A stretch of DNA of 18,008 nucleotides from Terriglobia bacterium (GTDB lineage Bacteria; Acidobacteriota; Terriglobia; UBA7540). The position numbers were made by a program, and so were the translations under genes. Under the pieces are notes generated by a model. That model ran no database searches. It was given only the letters and a program-made list of their open reading frames with translations, and was not told the origin of the DNA. Shown one piece after another: positions 5,986 through 13,186 of this stretch (positions are counted from its first letter, which is position 1; each line of letters begins with the position of its first letter). The stretch lies in NCBI GenBank assembly GCA_030042795.1, contig JASHYZ010000584.1:1-18008 (forward strand). Direction: 5' to 3'.

Positions 5986-7317
5986 ATGCATCGTTTCCAG
6001 GTCAATGCCGAGAAGGGCACCTATCCCGTTGTGGTTGGGCGTGGTGCCTGGAAAGAGTTGCGCGAGGCTTCCTCGCGTGGTTATTCGTCTACTTTCATCC
6101 TCACGGAGAGGCGGATTTGGAACCGATGGGCCGAGGAGTTCAGCCGTGACAGCGGATTGAAATCAGCGCGGGTGGTGCTTATTCCCAGCGGGGAGAAATC
6201 CAAGTCGCTTTCGGAAGCGGAACGAGTGGCCGGAAGCCTACTGAAACTGGGCGCGGACCGGAAGTCACTGCTGGTGCTGTTCGGCGGTGGCGTTGTTGGT
6301 GATCTGGGTGGCTTTGTTGCCTCAACCTATATGCGCGGCATCGACTGCGTTCAAGTGCCCACCACGGTGGTGGGCCAGGTGGATAGCGCCGTGGGCGGCA
6401 AAACTGCCGTGAACGTTGGCGCCATGAAGAACCTGGTAGGCACGTTCTACCCGCCGCGCATGGTGCTGGCCGATCCACGGGTGCTCGGGTCGCTGGGCCG
6501 CCGCACCTTCCGCTCGGGACTGTACGAAGTGGCGAAGCATGCGATTTTGGATGGATATGAGTTCTTTGAGGCGTTCGACCGAGAGTTGGATTCTCTTCGG
6601 CCCGAGAATGCGCCGGGACTTGAGGGAGTCATTGCGCGGGCGGTGAAAGTGAAAGTGGACGTTGTAAATCGCGACGAGCGCGAAAGTAGCCTACGGCAGG
6701 TTCTCAATCTCGGTCACACCTTTGGGCACGCGCTCGAAGAGGCTACCGGATACAAGCGATTCCTCCATGGCGAAGCGGTGGGTTGGGGTCTTCTTGCCAT
6801 CACCCTGCTTGCCGAGAGGTTGGGGTACTTCAAGTCGCGGACGTCTGAGGGCGCGGGCGCCCCTGCGAATAAAGCTGGAATGTCCTTTAGAATCAATGAG
6901 TGGGACAGCGAGACTCACGAAACGCACAAGGATTGTGACAGTATATTACTACATGATAAAAATCCTCCGATTCGTGCCAGGAGGGGGCCAAATGCGTTCC
7001 GGAATGAATCCCACGGGCGCTCCTGGCACACAGCGCATCCCCCGCAGGGGCTGGGGGGCGGGTTGGACGCCGAACGCATTCCCCGACTGATTTGGCGGAT
7101 TGGCCCGCTACCCACAATTCGAGATGTGTCTCCCCGAGCCATCGTCCGGCTGCTGCCACATGACAAAAAAGCGGTGGGGGGCGAAATTCGTTGGGTGATT
7201 CCGGAGCGCATCGGCAAAGTGCGACTGGTCACCGGCATTCCTTTAGGGGAAGCCGAGGCCGCCTGGAAGGTGTTACAACAGCGTGCGGCGCGGAACGAAC
7301 TGAAGGATGGAGAGTAA
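5986..7317 (+). CDS. aroB: 3-dehydroquinate synthase with an in-frame insert
   Basis: 443 residues, against about 350-370 for the family. AroB converts DAHP to 3-dehydroquinate, the second shikimate step, in the cytoplasm using NAD and zinc. The NAD-site motif GGGVVGDLGGF (100-110), the PTTVVGQVDSAVGGKTAVN segment (125-143) and the zinc ligands E181, H244 (NLGHTFGH) and H261 (HGEAVGWG) are all present. Family sequence stops after LAERLGYF (about 282) and resumes at LDAERIPRLIWRIGPLP (about 360). The roughly 76 residues between look foreign: histidine-, asparagine- and glycine-rich and unlike AroB. The reading frame is unbroken, so a full-length product is possible. The start ATG at 5986 fits the family's N-terminus. 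Confidence 0.93.
   Translation: MHRFQVNAEKGTYPVVVGRGAWKELREASSRGYSSTFILTERRIWNRWAEEFSRDSGLKSARVVLIPSGEKSKSLSEAERVAGSLLKLGADRKSLLVLFGGGVVGDLGGFVASTYMRGIDCVQVPTTVVGQVDSAVGGKTAVNVGAMKNLVGTFYPPRMVLADPRVLGSLGRRTFRSGLYEVAKHAILDGYEFFEAFDRELDSLRPENAPGLEGVIARAVKVKVDVVNRDERESSLRQVLNLGHTFGHALEEATGYKRFLHGEAVGWGLLAITLLAERLGYFKSRTSEGAGAPANKAGMSFRINEWDSETHETHKDCDSILLHDKNPPIRARRGPNAFRNESHGRSWHTAHPPQGLGGGLDAERIPRLIWRIGPLPTIRDVSPRAIVRLLPHDKKAVGGEIRWVIPERIGKVRLVTGIPLGEAEAAWKVLQQRAARNELKDGE
6835..7062 (+). other. Foreign in-frame insert within aroB
   Basis: About 228 bp (76 codons) interrupts the helical C-terminal half of AroB, between the last zinc-ligand helix and the DAERIPRLI segment. The boundaries come from family memory and are accurate to a few codons. 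The middle (about 6870-6965) is much more AT-rich than aroB around it. The insert has no stop in the aroB frame. I found no convincing target-site duplication: GGACG occurs at 6839-6843 and 7065-7069, but 226 bp apart, which would not keep the frame. I did not match it to any other sequence in the window. Confidence 0.7.
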
Positions 7318-7362
7318 CGCGCCGATAGCCGACAATCGACAACTGACGACGGACAGACTTCC

Positions 7363-8151
7363 TTGCGTCATGCCAGCGCCGACATCATCGAACAGAAGGG
7401 CAGCCCACTTGGATCGCCCGATCAGGTACGCGAGACTGCTCGCGCCGTGCAAAGCATGTTTGCTCAGGTGGCCCCGCGCTACGACTTCCTGAACCATCTC
7501 CTTTCGGCACGGTTTGACGTGTGGTGGCGGCGAACAGCAGCCCGTGAGGTTCGCCACGTCCTCGAACGACCAGGATCGCTGGCGGCCGATCTCTGTTGCG
7601 GCACGGGCGACCTGGCTTTTGCCTTGGCGAGCTTTTCCGCCGGCCGCGTAGTCGGCGCCGACTTCTGCCATCCCATGCTGGAGATTGCTCTCCGGAAGCG
7701 GACAAATGAGATCGTCCGGCTGCGCCCAGACTTCATTGAAGCCGACGTTCTGTTGTTGCCATTCGCGAACGGCTCGCTCGATTTAGTGTCCGCGGCCTTT
7801 GGCTTTCGCAACCTTGCCAACTACGCGCAGGGACTGGCGGAGATGCACCGCGTGCTAAGGCCCGGAGGCGTGATCGCCATCCTCGAGTTCAATCGCGTGC
7901 AGTCGCCCGTGCTGGGTCCGTTGTTTCGACTTTATTTCCGGCACATACTCCCATTCATTGGGACGATGATCTCCGGCGCGCGTGGGCCGTATCAGTATCT
8001 GCCTGACTCCGTGGAGCGCTTCCCGGACCAGGATCAGTTAACCCGACATCTCGGCGAGTGCGGCTTCGAGAAGGTTCGCTACCGTAACTTCATGGGCGGC
8101 GTCGCCGCACTGCACGTCGGCGAGAAGATCGGAATTCGAGAAGGTGGGTAG
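7363..8151 (+). CDS. menG: Demethylmenaquinone methyltransferase (UbiE/MenG)
   Basis: 262 residues from TTG 7363. A class I SAM methyltransferase of the UbiE/MenG family: FAQVAPRYDFLNHLLS (33-48) is the family's opening motif, DLCCGTGDLA (76-85) is the SAM-binding loop, GADF follows, then AAFGFRNL and MHRVLRPGGVIAILEF. It carries out the last C-methylation in menaquinone synthesis; the ubiquinone role is unlikely if the host is an acidobacterium. The start is uncertain. TTG 7363 keeps the residues before FAQVAPRYD that relatives have, but shows no ribosome site; ATG 7456 is the next choice and would trim part of the motif. The 45 bp after aroB contain a GCCGATAGCCGACAATCGAC stretch that looks like repeat DNA. 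The next gene starts 5 bp downstream. Confidence 0.9.
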   Translation: MRHASADIIEQKGSPLGSPDQVRETARAVQSMFAQVAPRYDFLNHLLSARFDVWWRRTAAREVRHVLERPGSLAADLCCGTGDLAFALASFSAGRVVGADFCHPMLEIALRKRTNEIVRLRPDFIEADVLLLPFANGSLDLVSAAFGFRNLANYAQGLAEMHRVLRPGGVIAILEFNRVQSPVLGPLFRLYFRHILPFIGTMISGARGPYQYLPDSVERFPDQDQLTRHLGECGFEKVRYRNFMGGVAALHVGEKIGIREGG

Positions 8152-8156
8152 CCCGT

Positions 8157-9746
8157 TTGAAAATTCTAAGCGCGGCCGAAATGCAGCGGATTGACCGCCT
8201 CACCAGCGATCGTTACGGCGTGCCCAGCCTCACCCTGATGGAGAACGCCGGGCGCCGCGTGGTGGATTTTCTGGCTGAGCGTTACGCGCCATTGCAAAGC
8301 CAGCGCATCGTGATCTTATGCGGACGTGGGAATAACGGAGGCGACGGGCTGGTGACGGCGCGTCTGCTACGCGAACAGGGACTGCAACCGCGCGTGTTGC
8401 TGTTCGCCGATCCGGAGAGTGTCAAAGGTGATGCGGCCGTCAACCTGGAGCGGGTGCAAGCCTCCGGCGCGCCGGAAGTCGTGGAAACGGCAGAAAAGTG
8501 GCGCAAGGTTTATCCAGCCCTGGAGGGAGCCACGCTGCTGATCGACGCTTTGCTCGGCACCGGTCTGGCGCGCCCGCTCGAAGGATTTCTGCTCGAGGTG
8601 GTACGCGACGTCAATCGGCTGAACCCGCGACCGCAAGTGGTGGCCATCGATTTGCCTTCGGGGGTCTCGGCTGACAGCGGCGAGTTGATCGGCGAGTGCA
8701 TTCGCGCTGATGCCTCCGTGACGTTCACAGCGCCGAAAGTGGCCCACGTTTTTCCTCCCGCGTGCGAGAGGGCGGGTGAATGGGTATGCAGGGAGATTGG
8801 AACGCCTTCTGAGGCCCTCAATTCAGATTCTTCCCTCCGGCTCAATCTCACGGCCAACGTCGATGTGGCATGGCTCCGCCAGCCCCGCCCTGCCGATAGC
8901 CATAAGGGTTTGTACGGTCACGTCCTGGTGATTGCCGGCTCGGTGGGCAAGACAGGTGCGGCGGCCATGTCGGCGCTTGCAGCCCTGCGTGCGGGTGCGG
9001 GCTTGGTCACGGTGGCGACACCCAAGAGCGCGCTTCCCGTGGTCGCCGGTTTAGGGCTGGAATTTATGACGGAACCACTGCCCGAAACAGACTCGGGCAC
9101 AATTTCCCTGCAAGCTCTCGACGGGCGATTGATGGACCGGTTGGTGGAAGGCAAATCGGTGATTGCCATTGGACCCGGCATCGGTGGCAACCCTGAAACA
9201 GTGGAGTTCGTTCGTGAACTGGTGCGCGATACGGACGTACCGATGGTGATCGATGCGGACGGCCTCAATGCCCTGGCTGGCGCGCCTGATTGCTTGAACG
9301 GCAAAGGACGCGTTCGCGTCCTTACACCTCATCCCGGTGAAATGGCGCGGCTGGCCGGTGTCAAGACGGCGGAGATTCAATCTCGTCGTCTCAAAGTGGC
9401 CCGTGAGTTTGCGGCCACGCACAACGTGGTTCTCGCGCTGAAGGGCTTTCGAACCTTGATCGCTGACCCTAATGGTACGGTCTGGGTGAATCCCAACGGC
9501 AATCCCGGCATGGCCAAAGGCGGCACCGGCGACGTGCTCACCGGGGTTGTTGCCGGGTTGCTTGCTCAGTTTGGGAATCGATCCCCAAAGCGTCCTCTGG
9601 TGGAAGTCGTGGCGGCGGCTGTCTATCTTCACGGCTTGGCTGGGGATCTGGCCGCTGATGAAGCAGGCGAAATGTCGATGCTGGCCGGCGATTTGCTCGA
9701 GCGCATACCTGACGCTCTGAAGAAGGTGGCCGAACTACCTGATTGA
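8157..9746 (+). CDS. nnr: Bifunctional NAD(P)HX epimerase / dehydratase
   Basis: 529 residues. It repairs hydrated NADH and NADPH. The N-terminal epimerase domain (YjeF_N, about 1-225) has LMENAG (27-32), CGRGNNGGDG (55-64), DALLGTG (130-136) and AIDLPSGVSAD (163-173). The C-terminal ADP-dependent dehydratase domain (ribokinase-like, about 245-525) has GHVLVIAGSVGKTGAA (254-269), IGPGIGG (338-344), VIDADGLNAL (364-373), LTPHPGEM (389-396) and AKGGTGDVLTG (453-463). The TTG start at 8157 has GAAGGTGGG 8 nt upstream and gives the family's usual MKILSAAEM opening. It sits 5 bp after menG. Its neighbour tsaE is a common partner, as in the E. coli yjeF-yjeE pair. Confidence 0.96.
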   Translation: MKILSAAEMQRIDRLTSDRYGVPSLTLMENAGRRVVDFLAERYAPLQSQRIVILCGRGNNGGDGLVTARLLREQGLQPRVLLFADPESVKGDAAVNLERVQASGAPEVVETAEKWRKVYPALEGATLLIDALLGTGLARPLEGFLLEVVRDVNRLNPRPQVVAIDLPSGVSADSGELIGECIRADASVTFTAPKVAHVFPPACERAGEWVCREIGTPSEALNSDSSLRLNLTANVDVAWLRQPRPADSHKGLYGHVLVIAGSVGKTGAAAMSALAALRAGAGLVTVATPKSALPVVAGLGLEFMTEPLPETDSGTISLQALDGRLMDRLVEGKSVIAIGPGIGGNPETVEFVRELVRDTDVPMVIDADGLNALAGAPDCLNGKGRVRVLTPHPGEMARLAGVKTAEIQSRRLKVAREFAATHNVVLALKGFRTLIADPNGTVWVNPNGNPGMAKGGTGDVLTGVVAGLLAQFGNRSPKRPLVEVVAAAVYLHGLAGDLAADEAGEMSMLAGDLLERIPDALKKVAELPD

Positions 9747-9750
9747 TTCA

Positions 9751-9775
9751 TTGACTCATTGATTCAATGAGTCAA
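9751..9775. repeat. 25-bp palindrome of the TGACTCATTGA family
   Basis: Two perfect 12-bp arms, TTGACTCATTGA and its complement, flank a single central T. The palindrome lies 4 bp after the nnr stop and just before tsaE. It could form a hairpin in RNA, but no T-run follows, so it is not a classic terminator. TGASTCA, present in each arm, recurs at 10272-10278, 10296-10310 and 10320-10326. Confidence 0.85.
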
Positions 9776-9782
9776 CCATCCA

Positions 9783-10268
9783 ATGAACCGACACTTTGAG
9801 AGAGATTTGAGGCTTGCGTTCGGCGTGGATCGCTCCTGCCGGTATGATATCGTGACTCATTCTCCCGAAGAGACCCTGGCCTTTGGGCGGAAGTTGGCGG
9901 CCCTCGTCGAACCGCCGTGCCTGGTCCTGATGGAGGGGGAACTCGGCAGCGGCAAAACTGTTCTGACGAAGGGAATCGTGACTGGCCTCGGCGCAGCGCC
10001 CGAAAGTGAAGTCACTAGCCCCACGTTCGCTTTGGTCCATGAGTATTCGGGCGCGAAGCATGTTTATCACCTCGACTTGTACCGCGTCGAGGGGCCCCGT
10101 GACCTGGCAACGCTGGGCCTCGACGAGATGCTCAGCCAGGAGGCAACGGTGATTGTGGAATGGGGTGAGAAGCTGGGACCTCACCTGCCCCTACCCCGCG
10201 TCGAGATTAATCTTGAACATCGGGGCGAGAACGACAGACGTATCATGGTGGAGGAAGTCATCCAATGA
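9783..10268 (+). CDS. tsaE: tRNA t6A synthesis ATPase TsaE
   Basis: 161 residues from ATG 9783. TsaE is the ATPase that works with TsaB and TsaD to make N6-threonylcarbamoyladenosine at A37 of ANN-decoding tRNAs. The Walker A loop GELGSGKT (52-59), the switch motif TSPTF (78-82), HLDLYR (96-101) and VEWGEK (125-130) are all diagnostic. The start may be internal: GTG 9852 would begin at VTHSPEET, where most relatives start, and give 139 residues. The extra 23 residues of the ATG form have no family counterpart and follow directly on the palindrome at 9751-9775. The gene lies between two members of the same palindrome family. Confidence 0.93.
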   Translation: MNRHFERDLRLAFGVDRSCRYDIVTHSPEETLAFGRKLAALVEPPCLVLMEGELGSGKTVLTKGIVTGLGAAPESEVTSPTFALVHEYSGAKHVYHLDLYRVEGPRDLATLGLDEMLSQEATVIVEWGEKLGPHLPLPRVEINLEHRGENDRRIMVEEVIQ

Positions 10269-10271
10269 GAT

Positions 10272-10329
10272 TGACTCATAGGCTCATTGATCCATTGACT
10301 CAATGAGTCAATTCGCGATTGAGTCAATC
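10272..10329. repeat. Cluster of TGASTCA palindromes
   Basis: ATTGACTCA-A-TGAGTCAAT (10294-10312) is a perfect palindrome with 9-bp arms around one base. GATTGA-G-TCAATC (10317-10329) is a second one, and TGACTCA at 10272-10278 starts the cluster. It lies between tsaE and the downstream reductase and mirrors the palindrome at 9751-9775 on the other side of tsaE. It may be a mobile repeat or a binding-site cluster. Confidence 0.8.
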
Positions 10330-10370
10330 ATCGACTGATTTGATTACCTTCTGACCGAGAGGAAGCAAAG

Positions 10371-11168
10371 ATGACAGCACAACCTTGGGCCCTCGTTGTG
10401 GGCTCATCCAGCGGCTTCGGTGAGTCTGCTAGCTTAGAGTTGGCTCGCGCCGGGCTCAACATTTTCGGCGTTCATTTTGACCGCCGCACCGCGATGCCGC
10501 ACGTCAACGAAATTCAGGAGCGCGTTCGCGCGCTGGGTCGCGACGTTCTGTTCTTCAACACCAATGCGGCCGACGCTGAGAAGCGCGCCAAGGTGCTCGA
10601 TCAGATGGACGAACGCTGGAAGCAAGCCGGCGGCGAACACTTCGTGAAGGTCCTCTTGCACTCGATTGCCTTCGGGTCGCTGCAACCTTATCTCTCCGAA
10701 GATCACCAACAGGAAGTGACCCAGGCCCAAATGGAAATGACCGTGGATGTGATGGGCAGTAACCTCGTCTATTGGGTGCAAGAACTCATGCGGCGGAAAA
10801 TGATGCGGTCCGGCAGCCGCATCTACGCCATGACGAGCGCCGGCGGCCACAGCGTGATCCCTACCTACGGCGCCGTCTCCGCCGCCAAGGCCGTGCTGGA
10901 ATCGCACATCCGACAGCTTGCTTTCGAACTCATGCCGCATGGTATCACCGCCAACGCCATTCAGGCGGGCGTTACTATCACACCCGGTTCGAGTAAGATT
11001 CCCGGCATTGAAAAGCTGGCGGAATTCGCCAAGATGCGCAATCCGGGCGGCCGCCTCACCACTCCCGAAGATGTTGCCCAGGCTATCGCCGCCCTGATGG
11101 ATGACCGAACCCACTGGTTGACCGGGAACGTGATTCGTGTAGATGGTGGCGAAGATATTGTGACGTAG
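10371..11168 (+). CDS. SDR-family enoyl-ACP reductase-like protein (FabI/FabL type)
   Basis: 265 residues. A short-chain dehydrogenase with the cofactor loop GSSSGFG (11-17), LHSIAFGSL (96-104), and the catalytic pair Y166 and K173 spaced Y-x6-K. That spacing, and the HSIAF motif, are features of enoyl-ACP reductases FabI and FabL; classical SDRs have Y-x3-K. It ends with the NVIRVDGGEDIVT segment shared by these enzymes. The likely role is the last reduction in the fatty-acid elongation cycle, but an unrelated substrate cannot be excluded. The ATG start at 10371 has a strong ribosome site, GAGAGGAAG at 10357-10365. It lies 102 bp after tsaE, beyond the palindrome cluster, so it may have its own promoter. 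Confidence 0.85.
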   Translation: MTAQPWALVVGSSSGFGESASLELARAGLNIFGVHFDRRTAMPHVNEIQERVRALGRDVLFFNTNAADAEKRAKVLDQMDERWKQAGGEHFVKVLLHSIAFGSLQPYLSEDHQQEVTQAQMEMTVDVMGSNLVYWVQELMRRKMMRSGSRIYAMTSAGGHSVIPTYGAVSAAKAVLESHIRQLAFELMPHGITANAIQAGVTITPGSSKIPGIEKLAEFAKMRNPGGRLTTPEDVAQAIAALMDDRTHWLTGNVIRVDGGEDIVT

Positions 11169-11247
11169 AACCCGTCGCTTTGCCGTCACCGGCGTATCAT
11201 ACGCCTTGCCCCTCTTCGGAGGAGAAATCTCAATCATTTTCCGACGA

Positions 11248-11276
11248 TTGCACTCTACTGTACAGCGATGTACAAT
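11248..11276 (+). promoter_or_regulatory. Promoter of the toxin-antitoxin pair
   Basis: TTGCAC (11248-11253) and TACAAT (11271-11276) are separated by exactly 17 bp. This is the clearest sigma70-type promoter in the window. The expected start site, near 11283, is just before the GTG of the antitoxin with GGAGG at 11284-11288, so the transcript would be almost leaderless. Confidence 0.7.
11259..11274. promoter_or_regulatory. Probable autoregulatory operator TGTACA-N4-TGTACA
   Basis: Two copies of the self-complementary hexamer TGTACA lie at 11259-11264 and 11269-11274 with GCGA between them. They cover the spacer and most of the -10 box. Phd/YefM antitoxins usually repress their own operon through such sites, so this is the likely operator. 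The role is inferred from position. Confidence 0.55.
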
Positions 11277-11295
11277 AGCGCTTGGAGGCAGAAGG

Positions 11296-11526
11296 GTGAA
11301 AAGCCTGACTTTTACCGAATTCCGGAAGAGCGCGTCCCGAGTTCTAGACCTGGTTGAGAGGGGCGAAACCGTGCGTGTGCTTCGCCACGGCAAGGCGGTG
11401 GCCAAGATCGTTCCTGCCGACGTGCGCGAGCACAAGCCAGCTTGGAAACGCCCGGTAGCGCCTTTGGTGATGCCTGGAGCTTCGCTCAGCCGAGCAGTGC
11501 TTGAAGAGAGGCGATCATCGCCTTGA
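11296..11526 (+). CDS. Phd/YefM-type antitoxin
   Basis: 76 residues from GTG 11296. The motif FTEFRKSASRVLDLVERGETVRVLRHGKAVAKIVP is split over residues 5-39 and matches the DNA-binding N-terminal domain of Phd/YefM antitoxins. The basic, proline-rich tail (about 43-76) would wrap and neutralise the toxin. The GTG start has GGAGG at 11284-11288. An earlier in-frame start at 11206 would place the promoter and operator inside the gene, so I rejected it. The stop codon TGA at 11524-11526 overlaps the toxin's TTG start (TTGA), which indicates coupled translation. Confidence 0.88.
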   Translation: MKSLTFTEFRKSASRVLDLVERGETVRVLRHGKAVAKIVPADVREHKPAWKRPVAPLVMPGASLSRAVLEERRSSP

Positions 11527-11948
11527 ATCTCTTCTTCGATTCTTCGGCGCTGGCAAAGCGCTACATCCAGGAGCCGGGGAGCGAGCGCGTTGCGGAGCTT
11601 ATGTCCGGTGCTTCCTCTCTGGGTTTGTCCATTGTCTGTCTCTCCGAGGTGATCTCTGCGCTTTGCAGGTGCCGGCGCGAGAAGAAGCTGTCGCGCCAGC
11701 AGTATCTGACAACCAAACGAACGCTGTTTGAGGATGCCGAAGACGCGAACATCGTGAGGATCACGGATGAGGTCATGGCGCGGGTGGTTGAGTTGTTGGA
11801 AGGGTGGCCGCTGCGTTCCGCAGACTCCATTCAAGTGGCCTCTGCCGTTGAGTGGGGCGCGGATCTTTTTGTTTCTGCCGACGTCAAGCAGTGTGATGCG
11901 GCGCGAGGCTATGGACTCAAAGTAGAAAAACTGCCTGCCGGGCTCTGA
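11523..11948 (+). CDS. vapC: PIN-domain ribonuclease toxin (VapC)
   Basis: 141 residues. A PIN-domain endoribonuclease of the VapC family, expected to cut RNA and arrest growth when not bound by its antitoxin. The four acidic metal ligands are placed as in the family: D6 (FFDSSALAKRY), E42 (LSEVISAL), D101 (LRSADSIQVASA) and D120 (LFVSADVKQ). The start is TTG at 11523, overlapping the antitoxin stop by the last two bases of TTGA; the family opening MNLFFDSSAL supports it. It pairs with a Phd-type antitoxin, a mix often seen in VapBC systems. No sign of damage. Confidence 0.92.
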   Translation: MNLFFDSSALAKRYIQEPGSERVAELMSGASSLGLSIVCLSEVISALCRCRREKKLSRQQYLTTKRTLFEDAEDANIVRITDEVMARVVELLEGWPLRSADSIQVASAVEWGADLFVSADVKQCDAARGYGLKVEKLPAGL

Positions 11949-11980
11949 CTGGCGGAATTTAGGAGCAATGGAGGGCTTGT

Positions 11981-12982
11981 TTGGCATCGGAAATCTCAAC
12001 ATCTGCCAAATCGGGCGGTGACTCACACGCCGACGTTCGGCCCCCAAAGCTCCTCCTGGCCAAGCCGCGCGGTTTTTGCGCGGGCGTGGATCGCGCCATT
12101 GAAGTTGTCAACATGGCGCTCGAGCTTTTTCCCGGACCGATCTACGTGCGCAAGCAGATCGTCCACAATCGCCACGTGATTGAGTCCTTTCTCGCCAAGG
12201 GTGTGATCTTCGTCGACGAAATCGCCGAGGTCCCTGACGGCGCGCTGGTGATCTTCAGCGCTCACGGTGTCTCGCCCGAAGTAAGGGCCGGCGCGGGGGC
12301 GCGCGGCCTTCAGGTGATTGACGCCACCTGCCCGCTGGTCACCAAGGTTCATCTCGAGGCCGTGCGATTCCGCAACGAAGGCCGCTCCATCATTTTGGTG
12401 GGGCATAAGGGCCACGAAGAAGTGGCCGGAACCATGGGCGAGGTTCCGGGGCACGTCCAACTTGTGGGAACACCCGACGAAGCTGAACGCGTCGAGGTGG
12501 CGGATACGGATCGCGTGGCCGTCGTCACCCAAACCACACTCGGAGTGGATGACGCCAACGCCATCATCGACGTTCTGCGGCGACGCTTTCCCAAGCTCGT
12601 GACCCCTTCCAGCGACGACATCTGCTACGCCACCCAGAACCGCCAGACCGCCGTGAAGAGCATGGCGCAGAGGGCCGGACTGGTTCTCGTCCTGGGTTCT
12701 GACAACAGCTCCAACTCGCAGCGCCTGCGCGAAGTGGCGGAGGATTGCGGCGCTCGCGCTTACCTCATCGATGACGCCTCGGAGATCGATCCCACCTGGC
12801 TCAAAGGCGTCGACTGCGTTGGAGTCACCGCGGGAGCTTCCGCACCGGAACATCTAGTGGAAGCTGTCGTACGCTACTTCCGGGGCCTCGGCGTCAACGA
12901 AGTCGAGGAAGTTGAGGCCGTCCAGGAACGGGTTACCTTCGCTCCCCCTGCCGAGCTGGCGCGGGCGATGGCCAGCCGCTAA
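11981..12982 (+). CDS. ispH: 4-hydroxy-3-methylbut-2-enyl diphosphate reductase
   Basis: 333 residues. IspH is the iron-sulfur enzyme that makes IPP and DMAPP in the last step of the MEP isoprenoid pathway. The three cluster cysteines are C33 (RGFCAGVDRA), C117 (DATCPLV) and C215 (DDICYATQNRQ). The substrate-binding histidines in VHNRHV (62-67), SAHGVS (93-98) and GHKGHEEVAGTMGE (141-154), and the SSNSQRL motif (243-249), are present. The TTG start at 11981 has GAGGG 6 nt upstream at 11971-11975. The first 20 residues are a variable extension. It lies 32 bp after vapC, so it may share that transcript or be read from its own weak promoter. Confidence 0.97.
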   Translation: MASEISTSAKSGGDSHADVRPPKLLLAKPRGFCAGVDRAIEVVNMALELFPGPIYVRKQIVHNRHVIESFLAKGVIFVDEIAEVPDGALVIFSAHGVSPEVRAGAGARGLQVIDATCPLVTKVHLEAVRFRNEGRSIILVGHKGHEEVAGTMGEVPGHVQLVGTPDEAERVEVADTDRVAVVTQTTLGVDDANAIIDVLRRRFPKLVTPSSDDICYATQNRQTAVKSMAQRAGLVLVLGSDNSSNSQRLREVAEDCGARAYLIDDASEIDPTWLKGVDCVGVTAGASAPEHLVEAVVRYFRGLGVNEVEEVEAVQERVTFAPPAELARAMASR

Positions 12983-13186
12983 GCCCTCCGCTAACCCTGA
13001 CCGGCGTTCGCGGCAAACATCCGCCTGGATGGCAACCCCCAACAGTCGCTCATTTCGATCGCGTAGTGTCCAAAAACAAAGAATCATACGCGCGGCCGGG
13101 CCGTACCGGTCTCATCGCGAATTCTGCCTGATCTCAACCGTTGCCTCCCTTTAGCGATTGCGGCCTCGCCTCCCAGCTTGGGACTA

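Noticed and set aside
6839..7069. Target-site duplication GGACG around the aroB insert
   Set aside because: The copies are 226 bp apart, so removing one unit would shift the frame; a 5-bp match is also likely by chance.
11968..12021. Leader peptide of 17 codons before ispH
   Set aside because: The AGGAG is only 2 nt from its ATG, and the frame largely overlaps ispH; nothing supports translation.
10434..12047. Minus-strand open frame of 537 residues
   Set aside because: Shadow across the reductase, the toxin-antitoxin pair and the start of ispH; no domain.
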